Positions 7,635-16,172 of a stretch of DNA of 16,172 bases are shown in pieces. A model generated the notes under the pieces. That model was not told where the DNA came from. It was given only the letters and a program-made list of their open reading frames with translations, and made no database searches. Numbering within the stretch: position 1 is the first letter of the stretch; the number at the start of each line of letters is the position of its first letter. The stretch is from JAYUDN01 sp043769645 (lineage in GTDB: Bacteria; Patescibacteriota; Gracilibacteria; BD1-5; UBA2023), in assembly GCA_043769645.1 (NCBI GenBank), contig JAYVJC010000053.1:1-16172 (forward strand), read 5' to 3'. A program made the translations under genes and the position numbers.

Positions 7635-7961
7635 TTAACACGAGAGAGTAACAGCAAATCCCAATCCTGGAGCTGCCGCCTTGAAAGAATTCCACTCAGC
7701 TTGTGTTTTCGTTGGTACAAAAAAACTATATGGATATGTGGGTGCGGTCACATTCTGACAGTCAGACCAAGATCATCATCATTTTCAACCGTTCACTGAG
7801 AGCACAAAATTAATAGTTTGAGTACTGTTTATGACATATCACTCAGGTTGCGTATTGAGCGCATCGAGTGAGTGTATCTGAAACAATGATAAGAGAAAAA
7901 GAGCTATGGCACTAAATCGGAGGAAAAAACGATTGAGAGAGTGAGAATATACTAATTTCAT
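7635..7961 (-). CDS. Small secreted protein with two cysteines, unknown family
   Basis: This gene is visible only with TGA as Gly. It runs ATG to TAA and gives 108 residues. I do not recognise the family. Residues 1-34 form a signal peptide (Asn-Arg near the start, hydrophobic FSAIALFLLSLF, then HSLDA), so the product should be exported. The mature part is short and rich in Asn, Ser, Thr and Gly. It has only two cysteines, Cys68 in GGGSWSDCQNV and Cys108, the last residue, which could form a disulfide. A distinctive segment reads TYPYSFFVPTKTQAEW then FKAAAPGLGFAV. Five Gly are TGA (41, 59, 61, 62, 63), three of them consecutive. It follows the large fibre gene by 58 bases on the same strand, with a hairpin between, and may be expressed from the same transcript at a lower level. 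No Shine-Dalgarno sequence is seen; the leader is pyrimidine-rich. Confidence 0.8.
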
Positions 7962-7985
7962 AGAAGAAAGGGTCAAGGAATAGAC

Positions 7986-8006
7986 ATCCCCTCAATGAGA
8001 GGGGAT
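7986..8006 (-). terminator. Hairpin after the large fibre gene
   Basis: ATCCCCTC (7986-7993) pairs perfectly with GAGGGGAT (7999-8006) around a 5-base loop, 13 bases past the TAA of the fibre gene. On the minus strand it is followed by GTCTATTCCTTG, only moderately T-rich. It may terminate fully or partly before the small secreted gene, or protect the mRNA end. Confidence 0.55.
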
Positions 8007-8019
8007 ATGAACATGGTGA

Positions 8020-11000
8020 TTATTGATTCGATTTCTCGAGTTTTTCCAGACGAGACTCGAGACTATTAAGTCGGGTTTGGAGATTGTCGGCACGAGCTTT
8101 TTGTGATTTATATCCTTCGACAAGGAGTGGGATGATATTCCCATACTGGACCGATTTCATACCAGCTTTGTCGGTGTGTACGAGTTCTGGAAGGACCTTC
8201 TCGACATCTTGCGCGATGAACCCGATATCACTTCGATCATCGGATTTCCACTTGAATCGTACTCCCTGAAGTCGATCGAGAGCACTCTCAGCACCAGACC
8301 CAGTGATACTTTCGATATCTTTCTTCAGACGACGATCCGAGATATAGAGGTAAGCGGTCGCGAGGACATTCCCGACGACGTGGAGCCTCTCAGAAGGACT
8401 CGTCGTGTTGATACCGACATATCCACCCGTATCTACCACGAGTTGTTGAGTGATACTCGTAAATCCAGCAGGATCGATCGTTGTTGCATTCGTCATACCG
8501 ATACTAAACGAAGTATTATTCGAGTGAGCAAACATACCGCTATAACCTGCTTTTTTTGTGAATCACATTCTCGGAGATGACTGATCATCAAGAGCTAAGA
8601 AAGTATTATCTGCATAGGCAAATATACTTCCTATAACTTGGAGTTTCGCAAGTGTCGGAGAGGCGGTACCAATACCCACATTTCCACCAGTTTTGATAGC
8701 CATCTGATCAGTATTATTTTCACGGAAAAGGATATCTCCACCGGTTGGTCGATTGACAAAGAGTATCGATCCGTCGCCAAGAAGTGAATAGTTAGATATA
8801 CCGAGTGTTCCCTGAACGGAAAGTCCTGCATAGGACGAACCGATACCCGTATCTCCGATAACTGTCGCTCTCTGTCCAGAAGCACCAACCACCGTAAGTT
8901 TTCCTCCAGGGTAAGAAGTACCGATACCTACATTCGCACCATTTCCGAGAATGAGGGAGTTCGAAGTCATAGCGATAGCTTGGTACCCGATAGCTGTAGC
9001 ATTGGTAAGACTACCGCTTCATACATCAGCGAGAAATCCCACTGCGGTATTATTGGATCCAGTAATATTCGAATATAGAGCACTATTACCAAAGGCAGTA
9101 TTATTATTTCCCGTAGTATTAGACAAAAGAGCAGCAACTCCATTCGCAGTATTACCGGTTCCTGTAGTATTGAAATATAGTGAATAGACTCCATTCGCAG
9201 TATTCAAGTATCCAGATGTATTCGAGTAGAGTGCTCATGAACCGATAGCTACATTCTGATACCCTGTTGTATTCGAGTAAAGTGCCTGATACCCAAATGC
9301 TGCATTCCAATATCATGTCGTACTATTTCTCAGTGCCTGATACCCGACTGCAGTCTGAAAGTCGACACCCGTAGTAGAATAGAGGGCTTCGGTACCGATG
9401 GCAACATTTCCTGAACCAGTGATATTATTCGATAGAGCGTTTACACCATTTGCCGTATTAGAACTTCATATAGTATTCCAATATAGCGAAAAATATCAAT
9501 TTGCAGTATTATTGTTTCCAGAGGTATTTCTATAAAGTGATTGATATCAATTAGCAGTATTATAGTTTCCTATAGAGTTCGTATAAAGAGCAATATTTCC
9601 ATTCGCAGTATTATAGCTTCCTGTAGTATTTGAATACAGTGAGGAGAATCAAATAGCTGTGTTGGACAAACCAGTAGTATTTGAATAAAGACTAACAGGT
9701 CAGACTGCAACATTACTACTTCATCAAGTATTAGAATACAAAGCCCCTCATCAAACTGCTATATTATTAGATCAAGTGATATTGGAGTAAAGAGAAACAT
9801 TCCCAATAGCAATATTATTATCTCATGTAGTATTTGAAAAAAGTGCTTGATATCAGTTTGCCGTTTGAAATCTTCAAGTTGTATTTGAAAAAAGTGTTTG
9901 ATATCCAAGAGCAACGTTTTTAAATCCACTCGTATTACTTCTGAGTGCCTGATACCCGACAGCAGTCTGAAAGTCGACACCCGTGGCAGTATACAGAGCT
10001 TCTGTACCGATAGCTACATTTCCGGAACCGATAGTATTCGAGTAGAGAGCAGTCACTCAGTTTGCGGTATTATTGGATCCTGTGGTGTTAGAATAAAGAG
10101 ATTGAGGTCCATAAGCATTATTATTGGATCCTGTGGTGTTAGAGAAGAGAGATAGAAGTCCATTCGCAGTATTACTACTTCAAATAGTATTAGATTCAAG
10201 AGCTCTCGCTCCGTTTGCGGTATTATTGGATCCTGTTGTGTTCGAGGTGAGAGCGGTTGATCCATTTGCTGTATTCGCATTTCAAGTAGTATTTGAGTAT
10301 AAAGCTCGATACCCCAAGGCTATATTAGCTATACCAGTAGTATTCGAATAAAGTGACTGATAACCAACTGCAGTCAGGAAGCTGACACTGGTGGGAGTAT
10401 ACAAAGCTTCGTTACCGATAGCGACATTTCCAGAACCTATCGTGTTTGAGTAGAGAGCAGTAACTCAGTTTACTGTATTATTGGATCCTGTAGTATTGTA
10501 GTAAAGTGAATAGGCACCGTTAGCGGTATTGAAGTTTCCTGTAAGGTTAGTAAGCATCGAATAAGCTCCATTCGATGTATTTTGGTCGCCGTTATTATTT
10601 AGAAGGGCCCTAAAGCCAACCACTGTATTATACATTCCAGTAGCATTCGAAGAGAGTGTAGATAATCCAAGGGCTGTATTATAAGCTCATCACGTATTTG
10701 AGCTCAAAGCTCAGTATCAGATTGCGGTATTCCATCACACGAGAGTACTTAAGAGAGCTCAATTTCAGATAGCCATATTGGTACTAATTTGCCCACTTCC
10801 CTTTCACACGGTTATTCCGTTGATCACCGCATCTCCACCATTTATGAAGACAAGGGCTCCTGTCGATGAGACTGCAGAAAGGAATCGCATACGTTCCGTA
10901 TTATTTGTCTTCACGACAAGGGGTTGTGTATTCGTGGTCCCAAGAAAGTCATTCGATCCGATACTACTTCCCGAAAGAGTCCAGACCATACTCGAGAGAC

Positions 11001-14000
11001 CAGTGACTCCAGATGCTGGAACCGTATCTGCATATCCAGCATAGATCTTCGACCAGCTTCCCCATGATCCTGCTTCACGAAATCTGACGGACGGATACGC
11101 ATTTCCCCCAAGAGGTACACGAGGGATGGCAAACTGCATCGCATACTGACTATATGGATAGTCACTTCCGAGACCGATGCTCATATTGTAGTATTGCGCG
11201 GCACCCGATATACCAGGACCATTGGCGGTTCCCTGGATATAGCGGAATCCGAAGTCCGTCGGAGTCGCGAAGTCAGTCTGAGTTCAGTGAGCTTGTCACA
11301 TGTTGTTGAACAAAGAGCTATTTATCCCAGCCGCTTGCCAACTCGCGAGTCCCGCAGCATCAGACGTGAGGACAAGTCCCGCCCCTGGAGAACCACCCGT
11401 GATCTTGACTTGTCCAGCGACTTCGAGCTTCGCTCCTGGACTCGAGGTTCAGATACCAACATTTGCATTATTTCCGAGAACGAGTGAGTTCGAAGCAGAA
11501 ACGACCGCATTCGCACCGATAGCCGTCGCATTCGTCAGGTTACCCGCTCCGACATCTGCATTGTACCCGATGGCGATATTATAACTTCCTGTAGTGTTCG
11601 TATAAAGTGATCGGTAACCGAGTGCAAGATTACCTGTTCCAGTAGAATTACTTCGAAGTGCATAATACCCTACTGCTGAATTTCCAGAACCAGTCGAATT
11701 GCTCCACAAAGCTTGATTTCCAATAGCAGTATTATAACTTCAAATAGTATTGCTCACGAGACTATTGGCTCCATTAGCAGTGTTTCCGAATCCAGTAGTA
11801 CTATTAGCTAAAGAATATGATCAATTCGCAGTATTATCGTATCATGCAGTATTTGTACCGAGTGCAAACATTCCGTTCGCGGTATTTTGGCTTCCGGTGG
11901 TATTTGAGGTAAGTGCTCCATAACCAAATGCTGAATTCATAATTCCCGTAATATTGGAATACAGGGTTTGGTATCAGAGAGCACTGTTGTATGTACCTGT
12001 AGTGTTGTTTCTTAAAGCCTGATACCCGACTGCGGTCTGGAAATCTACACCAGTAGCGGTATATAGCGCCTCACGACCGATAGCTATATTTCATGAACCT
12101 ATAGTATTTCAGTACATCGAGTCTACGCCAATACTGATATTACTCGATCCTCTTGTATTATTATTTTGTGAATTCAAACCTACAGCCACATTATTCGATC
12201 CTGTGCTATTTGAAAATAAAGCATTCATTCCCAGAGCTGAATTATTAATTCAAGTAGTATTAAAGTTTAGAGCTGACATTCATACAGCAGTATTTGAATA
12301 TCCAGTGGTATTTGCCCAGAGAGCTACAGATCCTACGGCAGTATTCCAACCTCAGGTGGTATTCATGCGTAGCGCTTGATTTCCTACAGCAGTACTTTGT
12401 GATCAGATAGTATTATTGGTTAGGGCAAGATATCCGAGTGCACTATTGGATGTAATCTGTCCACTTCAGAGACCTATAGTGAGATAATTAATAATTGCAT
12501 CCCCACCCGTGACATCGAGGATCGCAGCAGGAGACATCGTCCCGATACCTACTCTTCTTGTCGCATAGTCCATATAGGCCGTGACGCTTGTCATAGCACC
12601 CGTCGAAGTATTCCCTGCATATCGTGGATCGAAAGCCCCATAGAGACCATTCATCACGAGCGGCCAGCGGTGATTCGCAAGACCTGACCACGACGTATTC
12701 CAGAAGACATAGCGGTCTCCCCCATCCGTCGCATTGTCATCGAGCTTGAAGACGTAGTCGGTATTATCAGAGGCGTTTTCTACCGCATACATTGCCGCAT
12801 TATCCGTCGCGAGAAGCCACTGGAATCCACCTGGATTGGCACTTCCGATTCCTGGACTCGTGAAGTTGATACTCTTGTTTGCAGACATGAGGAGCGTATC
12901 ACGAAATATAGAAGTTCCATTGACATCGAGCTTCGCTCATGGAGAAGAGGTACCGATACCAACATTTGCATTATTTCCGAGGACGAGGGAGTTCGAAGCG
13001 GAGACTATAGCATTTGCACCAATAGCCGTTGCATTGGTAAGATTCCCTGCTGAGACATCAGCATTGTGCCCGAGAGCCGTATTCGAAGTTCCTGTGGTAT
13101 TGGTATAGAGCGCTCGGTAGCCTATAGCATTATTATTTATTCCTCCTGTAGCATTGTTGTAAAGGGCCTGGTATCCGAGGGCATTATTGTAGGTACCTGT
13201 AGTATTGAGATACAGTGCTCTCCATCCAATCGCTGTATTATAACTTCCTGTAGAGTTATAGAAAAGTGATCAGTATCACATCGCTGTATTGGATGATCAT
13301 ACTGTATTTAATCACATCGCATCGACTCAGTCTGCTGTGTTAAATTGTCCTCCATTAAGATTTTGACCGAGCGCGTTATCTCAGTTACAAGCATTATATG
13401 TTCATCCTGGGGAAGTACATCGACCATTCGAATCCCAAGTAGCAAGCCCCGAGGCATCTGAAACGAGAACGTAGCCTTTTTTTAGCGTTCCACTCTTGAT
13501 CTTTATCTGACCAGAGAGGTAGAGATTATTCCAGCTCTGGGTCGTATCATTACCGATATCTCGATAGATGAGAGGCGATGCGGCATCTGGGAAGAGAGAT
13601 CCTGAGATCGTGAGATTGGCGACCGTACGATTGACGATGGTATCCGTGATCACTTTTCCTTGGACGGTCATATCTCCCGTCACGACCGCAGAACCAGCCA
13701 CGGTGAGCTTCGAAGCACCAGTCGAGGTACCGATTCCTACATTGGTCCCATCATCGAAGACTTGAGAGTTCGCGACCGCTGTACCATTCCACTTGGTGAC
13801 GTAGTTTGTCGTGAGTCCAGTACCCGAGATACCGACTGAGTCATTCGAACACACCCACGCACTGATTGTTCCACTCCAGGCGAGAACCTGAGCAGCCGTA
13901 CAGGCGACATTATTCGGGCGATAGTCGAGATATCCTCCTGCCGTCGCGATCTTCACATATCCACCCGTCGTGATCCTCATACGCTCGGTATTGTTCTGGT

Positions 14001-14142
14001 TGAAGATGAAGTCGGCATTCGTCGTCGATCCGACAAAATCCGTCCCGAGCGAGGAAAGCGCCGAGGCAGAGAGTGTCGATCCGATCATCCCGAGAAGGAT
14101 GAGGAGTCGAAGGAGGAATGAGAAAGTGTTGCGAGAAGTCAT
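8020..14142 (-). CDS. Giant surface fibre with beta-roll head repeats and S74 chaperone domain
   Basis: One frame of 2041 codons runs from ATG 14142 to TAA 8020-8022 when about 50 in-frame TGA codons are read as Gly. Residues 1-28 are a signal peptide (FSFLLRLLILLGMIG, then SASA). The body alternates three blocks of 17-residue repeats (consensus NTAxGxxALxSNTTGxx; about 248-365, 560-868 and 1118-1711) with unique modules. Three copies of TNATAIGANA...NVGIGTSSPGAKL-type cassettes end the blocks. Residues about 930-1030 hold VRFREAGSWGSWSKIYAG, like the pyocin-knob domain of phage tail fibres. The C-terminus (1935-2040) is a chaperone-of-endosialidase (peptidase S74) domain beginning SDRRLKKDI, with DIGFIAQDVEKVLPELV and a coiled-coil tail. 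In phage proteins this domain drives trimer folding and often cuts itself off at the Ser-Asp. A secreted, trimeric, possibly adhesive fibre is the likely product; attachment to the cell and its target are unknown. The start is set by the signal peptide; no ribosome site is visible. Confidence 0.9.
9010..10790 (-). repeat. 51-bp repeat block 3 of the fibre gene
   Basis: About 34 units of 51 bases encode 17-residue repeats of the NTAxGxxALxSNTTG type. Spacing is regular enough that the three GVDFQTAVGYQALR-type units here are exactly 12 and 8 units apart. This block holds roughly half of all TGA codons of the gene. It is the AT-richest part of the gene by eye. Confidence 0.85.
9331..9420 (-). 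repeat. Higher-order repeat unit, copy a
   Basis: A 90-bp stretch encoding SGNVAIGTEALYSTTG then VDFQTAVGYQAL. Close copies are at 9941-10030, 10351-10440 and 12011-12100. The VDFQTAVGYQALR unit differs from the normal 17-residue unit, so it marks duplicated segments. Confidence 0.8.
11540..12465 (-). repeat. 51-bp repeat block 2 of the fibre gene
   Basis: About 18 units of the same 17-residue repeat, including one copy of the higher-order unit at 12011-12100. It lies between the unique FQWLLATDNAAMY module and the pyocin-knob-like module. Confidence 0.8.
13050..13401 (-). repeat. 51-bp repeat block 1 of the fibre gene
   Basis: Six to seven units of the head repeat, beginning after the N-terminal module. 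Its first 150 bases contain seven of the TGA codons of the gene, in poorly matching units such as AMGYGSLFYNSTG. Confidence 0.75.
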
Positions 14143-14248
14143 ACGGAGTGAGTGAGGGATGAGAGGTAGCGGGTAGAGACGATGGAACGGTAGAGACGAG
14201 GAGAAGGGAGAGTTTAGTGTTTCCAGTTCAGGATTAAGAGTTGAGGTT

Positions 14249-14340
14249 TGTCATTCCGACAGGAGTGGAGGAGTACCTTTTTATTTGACAGCGAGTCGTT
14301 GTAGGAATCAAAGGGATCCCTCGAGTGCCTCGGGATGATA
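14249..14340 (-). repeat. 92-bp dispersed inverted-repeat element, copy 3
   Basis: It opens TGTCATTCCGACAGGAGTGG and closes CTCGAGTGCCTCGGGATGATA, in the same orientation as copy 2. Its last base pair departs from the TGACA end. The flank AAACCTCAACTCTTAAT (on the minus strand) resembles the sequence next to copy 1, so more than the 92 bp is shared between those sites. Confidence 0.75.
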
Positions 14341-14350
14341 GAGTAGGCTA

Positions 14351-14367
14351 TGACACTCAGAGTGTCA
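14351..14367 (-). terminator. Palindrome after the upstream fibre gene
   Basis: TGACACTC, a single A, then GAGTGTCA: a perfect 8-bp inverted repeat beginning 18 bases past the TAG at 14386. The single-base centre would force a smaller effective stem. The neighbouring GTCACTCCGACTGGGGTG is itself a degraded end of the dispersed element, so the palindrome may be repeat-derived. Confidence 0.4.
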
Positions 14368-14385
14368 CTCCGACTGGGGTGAATC

Positions 14386-16172
14386 CTACTTTTTCATGGA
14401 GGCTTCTATACGTTCGAGAGACGTTTTCAGGAGGTTGATTTCTGTTTGTTGCTTCTCGATAGTCACCTGTTGTTCTCGCATCGCCTCGATCATCGGAGCG
14501 ATGAGATTCGAGTACTCGACGGACTTCAGTCCCTCTTTGTCGGTGTGTACTATCGTCGGGAAGACCTTTTCGACTTCCTGGGCGATGATACCCATATCCT
14601 TTCGTCCATCTCGCTTCCAGCTAAAGTCATAGCCATGAAGGGCGAGGATCTTCATAAGAGAACCTGAGAGTGGGGTGATATCAGTCTTCAGTGTACGATC
14701 CGAAGACGTCATATAGGATGTCGCGAGGACATTTCCAGATACTTCGAGCTTCTGCCCTGGAGATGAGGTTCCGATACCGATATTTCCTGTAGAAAGTGTC
14801 GTAGCAACTCAATCTATACTTGTACCGAAGAGAAGATTTCCGATGTTAAGGGTATTGTTACTTGTCGTCGATGGAGTATCGATATCATACCCGATGACGA
14901 TATTATTGGATCCAGTGACGAGAGAATCAGCAACTTGATAACCGAGGAAGGTATTATTCGAGCCTGAGAATGAAAGTCCAGCCCCATACCCGATGACCGT
15001 ACTGTTGAAGGATTTCGCCTGTCTTCACGCTCTTGCTCCAAAGTAAGAGTTATACGAAGTAGTCTGTCACGTGAGAGAGGATCATCCATTGGCATTATAC
15101 CCGACCGCAGTGTTATAATATCAGGTTGCATTACCAGAAATAGCCTCACCTCCGATCGCTGTGTTGAAGTCACCACTCGTAGTATAGTAGAGAGCACTGT
15201 TTCCTACTGCCACATTATACGAAGCAGATGTATTGTTCGGAAGTGCACTACTTCAGAGTACAGCACCTCCACTTGAACCTGGACCTCGACCGACCGTGAC
15301 ACCATTGATGAGAGCATCTCAACCTACGACCGTGAGTTTATTCGATGGTGAAGACGTACCGATACCGATATTTCCCGCACCAGTACCTACGAGACCCGTA
15401 CCATAAAGAAGATTTCCTATGTTGAGCTGATTCGATCCTGTAGTTGAAGCTAGTGGGGTGTTATAACCTATGGCAATATTATTGGATCCGGAAGTGAGGT
15501 TATTTCCTGCACTATCACCAAGAGCAAGGTTACCAGCTCCAGAAGCTAAGTATCACATAGCTGAATTTCCTATTGCAGTGTTAGAATTTGAGAGACCTGT
15601 TACTGACTGCAGTGCCCAATAACCAACTGCCGTATTTGAATTTCAGTAGTTGTTTGTAATAAGCGCAAGGTCTCATACCGCAGTATTAAGATATCAGGTT
15701 CTGTTATTCATATTCGCTCGATACCCTATAGCTGTATTCATAAATCCTCCTGTATTGTAGTACATAGCACCATCCCCAACTACCGTATTTTCATATCCAT
15801 CAAGGTTACTATAAAGAGTTTGCATTCATACCGCTGTATTGTGATCTCCAGTAGTATTGTTACGGAGTGAGCTATTTCCAAATGCGGTATTTGTATTGAG
15901 TTGTCCACTTCCTTTACCTACAGTCATATTATTGATGACAGCATCTCCTCCATTGATAAAGATGAGGGCTCAGGTTGTCGAGACTGACGAGAGGATACGA
16001 AGTTTTTCAGTATTATTTGTCCTTATACTCAGTGCCTGCGCATTAGTACTTCCGATGAAGTCATTGGCTCCGATGGTATTTCCAGAGAGGGTCCAGTAGG
16101 TTCCGGAGAAGGCGGTACCTGCAGACTGCCAAGAAGCAAGACCTGCAGCATCCGAGGTCAGGATCTTCCCTG
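14386..16172 (-). CDS. Second S74 surface fibre, N-terminus beyond the window
   Basis: The frame enters from the right edge (first whole codon at 16170) and ends at TAG 14386-14388, giving 595 codons including the stop and about 13 TGA read as Gly. It is a paralogue of the neighbouring fibre: both carry the cassettes NDFIGSTNAQAL / NDFLGTTNTQPL and INGGDAVIN, followed by 17-residue head repeats. A distinct second part has NTLNIGNLLFGT and SGSNNTFLGYQVADSL-type repeats, then NIGIGTSSPGQKLEV. The last 106 residues are an S74 chaperone domain starting SDRTLKTDI, with DMGIIAQEVEKVFPTIV and a coiled coil ending MKK. As for its neighbour, self-cleavage before the Ser-Asp and trimer formation are expected from the family, not shown. 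Signal peptide and full length are not visible. Confidence 0.88.

Larger units (their letters stand above)
14143..14385. other. Spacer between the two fibre genes, filled with repeats
   Basis: It holds, from the right, a hairpin after the upstream fibre gene, a 92-bp inverted-repeat element, a short phrase shared with 3912-3931, and a 9-bp tract (GGTAGAGAC at 14172-14180 and 14189-14197). On the minus strand it ends in a pyrimidine-rich leader before the ATG at 14142. I see no clear promoter, so the two fibre genes could be one operon or two units. Confidence 0.6.

Noticed and set aside
8176..8580. Plus-strand frame opposite the S74 domain
   Set aside because: Antisense of a recognisable chaperone domain.
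9010..10790. CRISPR-like regular repeats
   Set aside because: The regular 51-bp period comes from coding repeats with a 17-residue consensus in one open frame; there are no conserved repeats with unique spacers.

Overview
The window reads coherently only if TGA is translated as glycine (translation table 25). Under the standard code it breaks into dozens of short pieces. With TGA=Gly it resolves into six long, recognisable or well-formed genes plus a short fragment at the left edge. TAA and TAG are the only stops used. This code is known from the candidate phyla Absconditabacteria (SR1) and Gracilibacteria (BD1-5/GN02), so the DNA most likely comes from one of those small-genome, probably host-dependent Patescibacteria/CPR lineages. 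I cannot decide between the two from this window.

Layout, left to right. (1) 3-179(+): C-terminal end of an unidentified protein with a CxxC pair, converging on lgt across a 9-bp-stem hairpin. (2) 236-1009(-): lgt, prolipoprotein diacylglyceryl transferase, preceded on the same strand by a small membrane-anchored LemA-like gene (1166-1693). (3) 1694-1988: divergent promoter region. (4) 1989-3416(+): large polyisoprenyl-phosphate sugar-1-phosphate transferase (WcaJ/WbaP type). (5) 3417-4102: repeat-rich spacer. (6) 4103-6919(+): valS, valyl-tRNA synthetase, with five in-frame TGA codons, three of them in a palindrome-bearing extra segment. (7) 6920-7634: a spacer made almost wholly of dispersed repeats. 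(8) Minus strand, transcribed right to left: a second, incomplete S74 surface fibre (14386 to beyond 16172), a 243-bp repeat-bearing spacer, a 2040-residue surface fibre (8020-14142), and a 108-residue secreted Cys-containing protein (7635-7961).

The genes point to cell-envelope work. Lgt makes lipoproteins, the sugar transferase starts surface glycan assembly on a lipid carrier, and the two fibres combine signal-peptide or beta-roll head repeats (17 residues, 51 bp) with a C-terminal chaperone-of-endosialidase domain. They are likely to be trimeric surface fibres, possibly for contact with a host cell; that role is inference. The most unusual features are the density of TGA(Gly) in the fibre repeats against its near absence from conserved domains, TGA and GGN swapping at the same position of the same repeat, a run of three TGA codons in the small secreted protein, exact 51-bp register between duplicated repeat blocks, and several families of intergenic palindromic and 9-bp repeats. 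Start codons generally lack a Shine-Dalgarno sequence and often follow pyrimidine-rich leaders.
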